Of a stretch of 7,810 nt of DNA, positions 1-6,533 are shown piece after piece. Source of the DNA: Planctomycetota bacterium (GTDB lineage: Bacteria > Planctomycetota > Phycisphaerae > UBA1845); contig JADFRO010000129.1 of assembly GCA_022561255.1 (NCBI GenBank), positions 1-7,810 on the forward strand. The letters are read 5' to 3'. The notes beneath the pieces are model-generated. The model saw only the letters and a list, made by a program, of their open reading frames with translations, was not told the DNA's origin and made no database searches. A program made the position numbers and the translations under genes. The stretch's first letter is position 1. The number at the start of each line of letters is the position of its first letter.

Positions 1-439
1 TGACCGCTCCGACGATAGCAGCGCACATACTCATACTCTGGAGCAGCGAATACAGTTGCATGTTGAGCGTCTGGCCGTTCCATAGCAGCGTCACGACCTG
101 CCAGATGCCGAGGAGAAAAAACGGAACAGCAAACCCGCGAAGCGTCGAACGGTTCAGGCGTTGGGAATGAGCGATGATCCGGAAAAGCAGGGCGACGACG
201 CCGAAGAGCAAAACTAGATAGACAGTCCACCACGCTCGTGGTAGCGGCGGGATGCGAAAAAAACCGCCGCGAAGTGAGGGTATCAGCGAGACTGGAAGCA
301 CAAAAACCGTGATCAGGAACAGCGCAACGCGCGGCGACGGCCGCTCGACCGCCATAGCCCGCGCCCAAGCCCTCCGTGCCGTGGCAGCGCCAGGCGACGG
401 GGCGTTAGCTGGTGCGATTGTTTGCTCGTCGTTGGTCAT
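1..439 (-). CDS. Partial multi-span membrane protein, probable O-antigen polymerase/ligase (N-terminal part)
   Basis: Reading leftwards from the ATG at 439-437, the frame stays open for 146 codons to the window edge, so the C-terminus is missing. The protein starts with a hydrophilic, Ala/Pro/Arg-rich stretch of about 37 residues. Hydrophobic segments follow near residues 38-57 (VALFLITVFVLPVSLIP), 69-90 (WWTVYLVLLFGVVALLF), 102-122 (FAVPFFLLGIWQVVTLLW) and from 133 onwards. No signature loop of the Wzy/WaaL family is visible in this part, so the function comes from context: it is third in an operon after a flippase and a glycosyltransferase, where a polymerase or ligase is expected. Its ATG overlaps the stop of the preceding gene as ATGA (439-436), and there is no clear Shine-Dalgarno, which suggests coupled re-initiation. 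It could also be another polytopic envelope protein. The membrane nature is seen; the enzymatic role is inferred. Confidence 0.6.
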   Translation of the reverse strand, partial: MTNDEQTIAPANAPSPGAATARRAWARAMAVERPSPRVALFLITVFVLPVSLIPSLRGGFFRIPPLPRAWWTVYLVLLFGVVALLFRIIAHSQRLNRSTLRGFAVPFFLLGIWQVVTLLWNGQTLNMQLYSLLQSMSMCAAIVGAV

Positions 440-1617
440 GGTGCCGGACCGCTCGCTGACCCACTGATACCGTAGAGCCGCTGCAACGCAGCGACCGACT
501 TCTCAATGGTAAACGGAAACTCGCTCAGACGCTCGTTACGCTCTTCGTCGTTAAGCTTGCCGTGCAGCAACGCCGCCTCAAGTACGCGCGACCATTCTTC
601 CGCGCCGGTGTCGAGCGGAAGGAGCGTGACGTCGTGACACGCGTGCGCCGCCTCGCGTACGCCGGGGATGTCCTGGGCGACGACCGGCAGCCCCGCGGCA
701 GCCGCTTCCGCCACCACAATACCGAACCCTTCGTTGATCGGGGGGAACGCGAACGCATCAGCCGATAGCCAGTACCGGTCGATGTCGGGCTCGCCGGCTA
801 CAAACCGGAAACGTCCGTCGAGTCCTTTCCGCGACACCGTCGCCCTGACCTCATCACGCAGGTCGCCCGCACCGATGAGAACGAAGTAGACATCGTCACT
901 GCGCTCGATCAGTTGCTCGGCCACCTCGACGAGAAATCCCTGGCGCTTATGCGGGGCGAAGCGGGACACGTTCAGTACGATTCGCGCCGCGTCGGGCAGG
1001 TCGAAATCACGGCGAACCCGCGCCGTGTCGAGTGTGCGAAGAAACCGTTCGGCGTGAACGCCGTTGTAGATCACGCTTTTGGGTGAGCCCGATTCCCAAT
1101 CCGGCCCCCAAAAAGCTTGAAGCCCCGTTTTCGTCGGCGCCACGTGGTGTGTGCCGTATTTAACGATCCACCGGCGCATCCACCCCGCGTAGGCGGATCG
1201 TAGGAGGCCGTTGGTTTTGACGTCGATTACCGGATGGATGTGCGCGATCCGCTGCGGAACGCCTGCCCGCCACGCGGCTCGGAGAACAAAGCCCGAAAAC
1301 AGATACATGTGACTGTGGACGACGTCGAATTGCTCCGCGACCAGGAGCCGTCGAAGCGCTCGCCCGAACCGCCACGGATCGCGCCCGAGTGGACATCGCA
1401 GGACGCGCCCGCCCATCGCGCAGAACGCTTCCTCGTACGCACCCGCTTTGTCGCTGAGCACGCACACATCGATCCCGAGCGTGTTTCTGTCCGAATGTCG
1501 CATAACGTCCAGTAGCCACGTCTCCGCGCCGCCTCGGTCGAGCGTACCGAAGACGTGCAGCGCTCGTACCGGGTTCTTACAAGCGTGATCTTTCACGAGC
1601 GCGCGTTCGGTCGTCAT
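436..1617 (-). CDS. Glycosyltransferase family 4 (GT-B fold), surface polysaccharide synthesis
   Basis: A 393-residue retaining GT-B glycosyltransferase of usual length for GT4. The N-terminal acceptor domain starts with a glycine-rich loop, FGTLDRGGAET (residues 23-33), then DVVHSHMY at 98-105. The C-terminal donor domain shows YNGVHAERF (184-192), VSRFAPHKRQ (217-226, with the basic residues that usually bind the nucleotide-sugar phosphate) and the family E-x7-E motif, E296 to E304 in NEGFGIVVAE. No membrane segment is evident, so it should act in the cytoplasm or at the inner membrane face, adding a sugar to a lipid-linked intermediate. Donor and acceptor cannot be read from sequence. The ATG at 1617-1615 overlaps the flippase stop by four bases (ATGA), and its own stop overlaps the next start in the same way. 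The N-terminus resembles EpsF-type GT4 enzymes, but I would not assign a gene name. Confidence 0.9.
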   Translation of the reverse strand: MTTERALVKDHACKNPVRALHVFGTLDRGGAETWLLDVMRHSDRNTLGIDVCVLSDKAGAYEEAFCAMGGRVLRCPLGRDPWRFGRALRRLLVAEQFDVVHSHMYLFSGFVLRAAWRAGVPQRIAHIHPVIDVKTNGLLRSAYAGWMRRWIVKYGTHHVAPTKTGLQAFWGPDWESGSPKSVIYNGVHAERFLRTLDTARVRRDFDLPDAARIVLNVSRFAPHKRQGFLVEVAEQLIERSDDVYFVLIGAGDLRDEVRATVSRKGLDGRFRFVAGEPDIDRYWLSADAFAFPPINEGFGIVVAEAAAAGLPVVAQDIPGVREAAHACHDVTLLPLDTGAEEWSRVLEAALLHGKLNDEERNERLSEFPFTIEKSVAALQRLYGISGSASGPAP

Positions 1618-2918
1618 GAGGGCGCCGAAGGATCCGTATCAAGGAACGGCTCATCGGCCGTCATTCGGCGATGAAATGCCCACCAAGTTGCACCGACGAA
1701 CAGAACCAACATGACCGAGCTCGTCACCAGGACCGCGATGGCGCCGCCACGCACACCCGATCGCGGTACAAAAACCAATGCCGCGGCGAGCGTGGCGAGA
1801 CACGATACGCTCACGAGCAGAACCTGAATTCGGATGTGACGCGCCGCCGTCAGGCCATAACCCGCGCAACTCGCCACGAGCTGGATTGCGGTCGCGGCCG
1901 CAAGGATAACAAACGAGCGCTGATACTCGGCGTAGCCGGCATCATAAAGCAAGGTGAGAATTGCCTGGCCGAACACCAACGTTGCCCCGATGAAAGCCAG
2001 CCCGATCACCGCCGCGATCGATCCGAGCCGAATGAGGAGCCGGCGGTAGGCGGTCGGATCCTTCACGAAATGCTCGGCGAGCCGCGGCGAGGCTGATTGT
2101 CCCATCGCATTGGCCACCATCGTCGCCGCGATCATCGGATACACCAGCGCTCCGAAATAACCCAAAGCCTCCTCGCCTGCGTAGCCCTGAACAAAGTATC
2201 GTGGGATGTTGGTCTGCAGGCTGATGACACCCATGACGACGCCGAGCGGCAACGCGATCCAACTAAGTCGCAACAGCGTCGCTCGGTCAAAACGAGGGCG
2301 GAGGCGCGTTCCGACCTCCGATCTCACGTTGGCGCGAAGTAGTCTCGCCGCGACGACCAGGTCGTACAGAACCAAAGTCGCAACCCACGTGCCCGCCAGC
2401 ACAGCCACCGCCCAGACCAGGCTGCCGGTCCACCACATCGTAAAGCCTACGGAGATCAGTGCTGCCGGCCCGCGGATCATAAGGCTCATTCCGCTATAGT
2501 CCATGCGTTCCATCCGTTGGAACAGACCGCGAACGATGTCCGACACGCTGTCGGCGCACTTGGCGGCGCCAATGAGCATCACGACCAAAGTCGTCGTAGC
2601 GTCGAATTCCGATAACCACGCGCACGCACAGATCGCCCCGAGTCCAAGGAGTGTCCAGGTGACTCGCGTGCCGAAATAATCAGCGAAGGCGTACTCACCG
2701 CGGGCGTCCGTAACAAGAAGATTGCGGAGCTGGAGCATGCTGATCGCCATGATCGGAGCGGCGATGGCCAGTCCAAGAACGAACTTTCCGACGGCCGTTG
2801 GCGATCCCAGGTGCACCAGCACCACCAGCAAGCCCCATTGGCAAACCGCGTTCACGGCGTTACCGGCGAACGTCCAGCAAAAGTTTGCCCTCAGCGAAAG
2901 GGCACGCTTGGGGGGCAT
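1614..2918 (-). CDS. Polysaccharide flippase/exporter, Wzx-like (MATE/MOP superfamily)
   Basis: A 434-residue polytopic membrane protein with roughly 12-14 hydrophobic segments, for example near residues 18-38, 43-62, 85-103, 170-190, 219-235, 252-272, 299-318, 336-355, 365-385 and 391-413. This is the size and layout of Wzx/RfbX lipid-linked oligosaccharide flippases. The stretch LGYFGALVYPM followed by GQSASPRLAEHF (residues 252-284) resembles the middle of this family. It would move undecaprenyl-linked glycan units across the inner membrane. The start is the ATG at 2918-2916, because GGAG (2928-2925) lies six bases upstream. An in-frame ATG at 2930 would add four residues. The open frame extends back to 3182, but that part is Arg/Gly/Pro-rich and unlike a flippase N-terminus. 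The stop overlaps the next gene's start. Wzx proteins are poorly conserved, so the family call rests on topology and neighbours. Confidence 0.85.
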   Translation of the reverse strand: MPPKRALSLRANFCWTFAGNAVNAVCQWGLLVVLVHLGSPTAVGKFVLGLAIAAPIMAISMLQLRNLLVTDARGEYAFADYFGTRVTWTLLGLGAICACAWLSEFDATTTLVVMLIGAAKCADSVSDIVRGLFQRMERMDYSGMSLMIRGPAALISVGFTMWWTGSLVWAVAVLAGTWVATLVLYDLVVAARLLRANVRSEVGTRLRPRFDRATLLRLSWIALPLGVVMGVISLQTNIPRYFVQGYAGEEALGYFGALVYPMIAATMVANAMGQSASPRLAEHFVKDPTAYRRLLIRLGSIAAVIGLAFIGATLVFGQAILTLLYDAGYAEYQRSFVILAAATAIQLVASCAGYGLTAARHIRIQVLLVSVSCLATLAAALVFVPRSGVRGGAIAVLVTSSVMLVLFVGATWWAFHRRMTADEPFLDTDPSAPS

Positions 2919-2924
2919 TGCACG

Positions 2925-2928
2925 CTCC
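2925..2928 (-). promoter_or_regulatory. Ribosome-binding site for the flippase gene
   Basis: On the minus strand GGAG lies six bases before the ATG at 2918-2916. It favours that codon over the ATG at 2930, whose upstream bases show only a weak GGAA. Confidence 0.5.
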
Positions 2929-2930
2929 AT

Positions 2931-3423
2931 CAGGTTCCGCGACCGTTCTAATGTTCGGATGTCCAACGATCCAGCCGCAATCGCCGTAGGGGGCGATCTT
3001 ACCACGCTGGATAAGGGATTTATCGGAATACCGCCGTTGTGGGGCCACCGCTTACCAAAAAACCCGCTGCCGCTGAAACGCTCCACCGACCTGTCCCCCC
3101 GGCCGATCGCGCGAGAACGACACCCCCTCACCGCTCCATTGAGAACTTGGTTCCGGATGGCATGGGCGGAGTCGTCTGCCAATGCTGTTCCTCATATCTC
3201 ACGGGTAAGCTGACTCGTTCTCGCGCCGTCCCGGCTTCGCCGGCAGACGCCCGTCGGGTGGCGAGACGCCTTTAGCCGATGCGAACCGACGTACGATAAG
3301 CGTATAATGGTACGCCCCCGGCTGGTTGGGAACCGATCGCTCACGCTGACCCGTCCGGACTTGTGAAGACGTGGGGTGACAGGACTCGTCCCGCGGAGGC
3401 GGCTCCCTGGCTGTTGATGATGG
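2931..3423. other. Divergent intergenic region between the two glycan gene sets
   Basis: About 490 bases lie between the divergent flippase and glycosyltransferase genes. Open frames exist on both strands, but their products are Arg/Pro/Ser-rich and show no family resemblance, so I call none. The region should hold promoters in both directions. Only the rightward side has a recognisable -10 hexamer (3303-3308). On the leftward side I see no convincing -35/-10 pair. There are two small perfect inverted repeats: GATAA/TTATC (3010-3024) and ATCGCC/GGCGAT (2980-2985 and 2992-2997). The second lies about 60 bases upstream of the flippase start and could form a hairpin in its leader. Confidence 0.5.
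3303..3308 (+). promoter_or_regulatory. Candidate -10 element (TATAAT) for the rightward glycosyltransferase operon
   Basis: This is a perfect TATAAT about 115 bases upstream of the first rightward gene. The matching -35 position (around 3280-3285) reads TGCGAA, a poor match, so the promoter may depend on an activator or be spurious. A five-base inverted repeat (CGTAC at 3290-3294, GTACG at 3310-3314) brackets the hexamer and could be an operator half-site pair. Confidence 0.35.
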
Positions 3424-4686
3424 ATGATCGTGACACGGTCGAACGTAAGACAAGGTGGCGGCGGCGAACTGCCCAACGCTTCGGACGAGACCTGCAACGG
3501 CAAGCCGGTCCGCATGTGTGTGATCGTCACCGTCGACATTACGCTCCTGAATCTTTGTCGGGGACGTTTTGAGTACCTCTCAAGTCGTGGGTTTGAGATT
3601 ACGGTCATCTGCGCGCCGACGCAGCACGCAGCCGAGCTCGAGCGCCGCGGTGTCCACGTCTTCACCGCGCCGCTACACCGCGCGATCACGCCGTTGTGCG
3701 ACCTTCGCGCAATCTGGCGCGTGTACCGCTTTCTACGCCGCGAGCGGTTCGACATCGTCGAGGTCAGCACACCCAAAGGCGCTCTGATCGGTTCGATCGC
3801 GGCCTCGCTGGCGCGGGTTCCGTCGGTCGTCCACTTGCTCCGCGGTCTCGTCTACGAGGGGCAGCGTGGGGCGAGACGACGGCTACTGAAGTTGTCGCAA
3901 GCTCTTCCCTGCATGCTTGCCGGCGAGGTCATCAGCGTTTCTCATTCGCTTGCCGAGCAGGCTGTTGCCGATGGGCTTTGTCCGAGATCGAAGATCCGTG
4001 TGCTAGGTCAAGGAAGCAGCAACGGCGTCGACGTCACACGCTTCGCCCCGGTGGATTCCAGCGAACGCCTGGGGGTTCGTGAATCATTCGGTATACCCGC
4101 GTCTGCGGTCGTCGCCGGGTTCGTGGGCCGCATGACGAAGGACAAAGGCATCGTCGAGCTGATCGGCGCATTCACCGACGTAGCCGCGCGCGAGACCAAC
4201 CTGTACTTACTGCTTGTCGGCGATTACGAGACGCGCGATCGACCGGGAAGCGACGTCGTCGAGGCCATCGCCGGTCACGTCCGCATTCGCCACGTCGGTT
4301 GGCAAGAGGATACCGCGCGGTTCTACAAGGTCATGGATTTTCTCGTTCTTCCGACTTACCGCGAAGGCTTCCCGACGGTGCTGCTGGAGGCTGCTGCCAC
4401 GGCCTTGCCTACGGTGAGTACGGACGTCGTCGGATGTCGTGACGCTGTTGTCGCTGAGGAGACCGGTCTTGTAGTGCCTGCTGGTGACACGAAAGCTCTG
4501 GCGAGCGCGATCGATCGGATGGCGACCGACAAGCCTTTGCGCGAGCGCCTCGGGGCTGCGGGGCGTCAGCGCGTGGAGACGTTCTTCGACCAGCGGACGG
4601 TATGGTCCCTGCAGGAGGCTGCGCTGCGTCGACTGCTTTCCCAATCGCGGGTGGACGGTCTCAAGACCGGCACTCCCACAAAATGA
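3424..4686 (+). CDS. Glycosyltransferase family 4, CapM-like
   Basis: A 420-residue GT-B fold glycosyltransferase resembling the CapM/PglA-type branch of GT4. The N-terminal domain has RMCVIVTVDITL (30-41), VEVSTPKGALIG (112-123, a signature of this branch) and a VVHLLRGL segment (135-142). The donor domain has SNGVDVTRF (199-207), VGRMTKDKG (234-242, with R236 and K241 as the usual phosphate-binding pair) and E314-x7-E322 in EGFPTVLLE. Enzymes of this branch transfer sugars to lipid-linked intermediates in capsule, exopolysaccharide or N-glycan precursor synthesis; the donor here is unknown. The start is uncertain. A TGA at 3418-3420 means 3424 is the first possible ATG, and it has no Shine-Dalgarno. 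Family resemblance begins only at Met31 (3514), so a 390-residue form is possible. The codons between 3424 and 3514 keep a G+C-rich third position, so I kept the longer form. Confidence 0.9.
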   Translation: MIVTRSNVRQGGGGELPNASDETCNGKPVRMCVIVTVDITLLNLCRGRFEYLSSRGFEITVICAPTQHAAELERRGVHVFTAPLHRAITPLCDLRAIWRVYRFLRRERFDIVEVSTPKGALIGSIAASLARVPSVVHLLRGLVYEGQRGARRRLLKLSQALPCMLAGEVISVSHSLAEQAVADGLCPRSKIRVLGQGSSNGVDVTRFAPVDSSERLGVRESFGIPASAVVAGFVGRMTKDKGIVELIGAFTDVAARETNLYLLLVGDYETRDRPGSDVVEAIAGHVRIRHVGWQEDTARFYKVMDFLVLPTYREGFPTVLLEAAATALPTVSTDVVGCRDAVVAEETGLVVPAGDTKALASAIDRMATDKPLRERLGAAGRQRVETFFDQRTVWSLQEAALRRLLSQSRVDGLKTGTPTK

Positions 4687-4688
4687 GG
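4685..4688 (+). promoter_or_regulatory. Ribosome-binding site deciding a GTG start
   Basis: GAGG overlaps the TGA stop of the upstream glycosyltransferase and lies 11 bases before the GTG at 4700. The spacing is rather long, but it supports starting the next gene here. The alternative ATG at 4484 lies deep inside the preceding gene. Confidence 0.4.
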
Positions 4689-4699
4689 CGTTTATCGCT

Positions 4700-5941
4700 G
4701 TGAACGTAGCCGTTGCACTGGAAACACGTTTCGTTCGCACGCCCGACGGCGCGTTCTGGTCGCTAGGTTGGCTGGATCAATCGTTCTGGCGGCGCTACCT
4801 CGACGTCTTTGATGAGGTCAAGGTCATCGCAAGAGTTGTGGATGCGTCGGAGCCGCCTTCGCGTGCACGCCGCGCCGACGGCGCAGGGATTTCGTTCGCG
4901 GCGCTGCCCTACTACGTCGGCCCCTGGCAATACCTCGCCCGGCTGCGCTCGTTGCGAAAAGCTGCTTCGGCCATGATCTCACCCGACGAAGCGGTGATCC
5001 TGCGCGTCCCCGGGGCGATCGGTTCGCTCATAGAGTCGCGAGCCGCGGGGGAGGGTAGGCCGTTCGGTGTGGAGGTGGTCGGTGATCCGTTGGAGGTGTT
5101 CGCCGCCGGAAGCGTGAAGTCTCCGCTTGGACCGTTGTTACGTTGGCGTTTTACCCGCGCGCTGCAGCGGCAGTGCCGGCAGGCCTGCGCAGTGTCGTAC
5201 GTTACGAGAAATCCGCTGCTTCAGCGGTATCCCGCTCGATCGACGGCGTTCGTAACCGCCTACTCCAGCATCGATCTTTGTGACGAGGCGTTCGCCGCTG
5301 AGTCGAGACGCTACCTCGAGCGACCAAAGCCACTCAAGATCGTCAGCGTCGGTTCACTCGAACAACTGTACAAAGGCCCCGACGTACTGATCAAGGCCGT
5401 GGCCTTGGTCGTTCAAACGACGGGCGTTGCTACAGGCAGCGGCACGCCGTTGACACTAACTCTCGTCGGCGACGGCAAGCACCGCAGCCAACTCGAGCGG
5501 CTCGCCGAGGAAGAGGGAGTATCCGAGCTCGTTCACTTCGCCGGTAAGGTTCCCGCAGGCGGAGCGGTGCGGGCAGAACTCGACAAGGCCGACCTGTTTG
5601 TTCTCGCCTCGCGCACTGAGGGCTTGCCGCGGGCGATGATCGAGGCGATGGCGAGGGGACTGCCATGTATCGGCACGTCCGTCGGCGGAATTCCCGAGTT
5701 ACTTGAGCACAACGAACTTGTTCGTCCTGACGACGTAAGGGCTCTTGCGGAGAGGATCGCAAAGCTCGCTCGCGACCGTGAGCAACTCAGCCACCTGAGC
5801 GCGCAAAACATCGAGAAAGCCCGCGCGTATCATGTCGACGAGCTTCGTCCGCGTCGCCTAGCCATGTACGAGGCGGTCCGCGACCGGACGAGCGACTGGC
5901 TCAAGTCGTTGATGGGTAGTCGTAATCCAATATCTAGTTAG
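4700..5941 (+). CDS. Glycosyltransferase family 4 with RTPDG-type N-terminus
   Basis: A 413-residue GT4 enzyme. The GTG at 4700 is chosen because the N-terminal beta strand (NVAVALETRF) begins there. The open frame runs back to 4484, but that part lies in the preceding gene and is a shadow. The N-terminal domain carries FVRTPDGAFWS (11-21) and SFWRRYLDVFDEV (28-40), a combination I associate with a GT4 subgroup in planctomycetes and some other bacteria. YVTRNPLLQRYP (167-178) precedes the donor domain. That domain has VGSLEQLYKGPD (217-228, K225), LVGDGKHR (255-262) and E307-x7-E315 in TEGLPRAMIE, followed by SVGGIPELL (327-335). It is separated by only 13 bases from the upstream glycosyltransferase and is surely co-transcribed with it. 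It probably adds another sugar of the same repeat unit; the specificity is not readable. No terminator hairpin with a T-run follows the stop. Confidence 0.9.
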   Translation: MNVAVALETRFVRTPDGAFWSLGWLDQSFWRRYLDVFDEVKVIARVVDASEPPSRARRADGAGISFAALPYYVGPWQYLARLRSLRKAASAMISPDEAVILRVPGAIGSLIESRAAGEGRPFGVEVVGDPLEVFAAGSVKSPLGPLLRWRFTRALQRQCRQACAVSYVTRNPLLQRYPARSTAFVTAYSSIDLCDEAFAAESRRYLERPKPLKIVSVGSLEQLYKGPDVLIKAVALVVQTTGVATGSGTPLTLTLVGDGKHRSQLERLAEEEGVSELVHFAGKVPAGGAVRAELDKADLFVLASRTEGLPRAMIEAMARGLPCIGTSVGGIPELLEHNELVRPDDVRALAERIAKLARDREQLSHLSAQNIEKARAYHVDELRPRRLAMYEAVRDRTSDWLKSLMGSRNPISS

Positions 5942-5993
5942 CGAGGAACGGCTCCTGACGTGACGCCCTCCATTTGTTGAGAAGCGTCGACCG

Positions 5994-6251
5994 CTACGGC
6001 TTGGGAATCTCATAGAGTCCTTGGCCTGCGTATTTGAGCCTGCCCAGTTCGACAAGTGCATCCCAAACGGCGCGGGGATACTGGTTGGGAGGCGTGATCG
6101 CTACGACGCCCGAAGTCCTGCCGCTGGACATAGGTCCATGCCCCAGGCTCGACTCATCGTCGAGGCGGGTGAGTTTCAGGCGTTTCTTGAACGCCTTCAT
6201 AGCCTTCCGAAGTTCCTCGGGCGTCGGCGAGTCAGGCGGCGGTTCGGGCAT
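5994..6251 (-). CDS. Small conserved planctomycete-type protein of unknown function
   Basis: An 85-residue soluble protein with three parts: a Pro-rich acidic start (MPEPPPDSPTPEELRKAM), a basic amphipathic stretch (KAFKKRLKLTRLDDES, about residues 19-34), and a C-terminal block with VVAITPPNQYPRAVWDALV (about 48-66), LGRLKYAG and LYEI. I recall similar proteins in planctomycete genomes but know no function. The C-terminal part (helix, then KYAG-GLYEI hairpin) could be a small winged-helix-like unit, which is speculation. The ATG at 6251-6249 is preferred because GGAG (6264-6261) lies nine bases upstream; a GTG at 6266 would add five residues. It overlaps the end of the zinc-finger gene by 20 bases, so the two are probably co-transcribed. 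It converges on the glycosyltransferase gene ending at 5941, with 52 bases between and no clear terminator. Confidence 0.75.
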   Translation of the reverse strand: MPEPPPDSPTPEELRKAMKAFKKRLKLTRLDDESSLGHGPMSSGRTSGVVAITPPNQYPRAVWDALVELGRLKYAGQGLYEIPKP

Positions 6252-6465
6252 GATGCGTCGCTCCACCGGTTCGGACTGTCACAGACCTCAACATGCAAGA
6301 CCACCTAGCGACGGACGATCTCCGAGTGCGGGAGGCGGCAGGGTCGAACACCGCCACACAGCGTTCACAGTCGGACAGGTGCTCCCGGATGCGTCGCGTC
6401 TCTTGGCTACCCAGTGTGCAAAGAGTGTAGCGCTCGATCTCGATGTTGGAAAGACACGCGGACAC
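6232..6465 (-). CDS. Small zinc-finger protein with anti-sigma (ZAS/zf-HC2) signature
   Basis: A 77-residue protein whose first 36 residues carry an exact ZAS zinc-binding signature: C4-x24-H29-x3-C33-x2-C36, in ACLSNIEIERYTL...REHLSDCERC. In known ZAS proteins such as RsrA and ChrR this fold binds an ECF sigma factor, and in planctomycetes it also occurs at the N-terminus of larger regulators and kinases. Here the domain stands almost alone. The remaining 41 residues are basic and Arg/Ser/Thr-rich, with no membrane segment and no kinase motif. The GTG start is well supported by GGGAGG five bases upstream. No sigma factor is visible nearby. It may be a soluble anti-sigma-like regulator, or the surviving head of a longer protein whose frame was lost after about residue 42. 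The end overlaps the 85-residue gene by 20 bases in another frame. Confidence 0.65.
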   Translation of the reverse strand: MSACLSNIEIERYTLCTLGSQETRRIREHLSDCERCVAVFDPAASRTRRSSVARWSCMLRSVTVRTGGATHHARTAA

Positions 6466-6470
6466 GGCAA

Positions 6471-6476
6471 CCTCCC
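6471..6476 (-). promoter_or_regulatory. Strong ribosome-binding site for the zinc-finger gene
   Basis: GGGAGG on the minus strand lies five bases before the GTG at 6465-6463. It is the best Shine-Dalgarno I found in the window. It decides this GTG start and argues that this short frame is translated. Confidence 0.6.
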
Positions 6477-6504
6477 GATCCTACGACGTGGTGCGGAGTC
6501 CAAT

Positions 6505-6532
6505 ACCCTACCACGCGCGGACTGCGGGTCAA
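6505..6532 (-). promoter_or_regulatory. Candidate promoter for the zinc-finger/small-protein pair
   Basis: Immediately after the typA stop, the minus strand reads TTGACC (6532-6527), a 16-base spacer, then TAGGGT (6510-6505). The -35 is a near-consensus sigma-70 match, but the -10 matches at only three of six positions. It would start a transcript about 30 bases ahead of the zinc-finger gene. An inverted repeat, CGTGGT/ACCACG (6487-6492 and 6510-6515), overlaps the -10 and could be an operator or leader hairpin. Confidence 0.25.
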
Positions 6533-6533
6533 T

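Noticed and set aside
2919..3182. Upstream extension of the flippase frame to an ATG at 3182
   Set aside because: The added 88 residues are Arg/Gly/Pro-rich with no membrane segment and are unlike any flippase N-terminus. A GGAG lies at proper distance before the ATG at 2918.
3231..3243. Short GC hairpin CCGGC-TTC-GCCGG in the intergenic gap
   Set aside because: The stem is five bases with no T-run on either side and sits between divergent genes, where a terminator is not expected. It is common by chance in such G+C-rich DNA.
3363..3572. 69-residue plus-strand frame overlapping the start of the CapM-like gene
   Set aside because: It is highly basic, has no family resemblance, and is out of frame with the glycosyltransferase that clearly occupies the region from 3514 onward.
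3192..3776. 194-residue minus-strand open frame across the intergenic gap and the start of the CapM-like gene
   Set aside because: The product is Arg/Ser/Thr-rich with no recognisable motif, and most of it is antisense to a clear glycosyltransferase.
4484..4699. Extension of the third glycosyltransferase to an ATG at 4484
   Set aside because: This stretch codes for the C-terminus of the preceding glycosyltransferase in another frame. The extra residues are Arg/Ser/Cys-rich and precede a natural domain start at the GTG at 4700.
5942..5993. Terminator between the converging genes
   Set aside because: Only weak pairings (AGGA/TCCT and GACGC/GCGTC with a 17-base loop) and no T-run are present, so I could not support a Rho-independent terminator.
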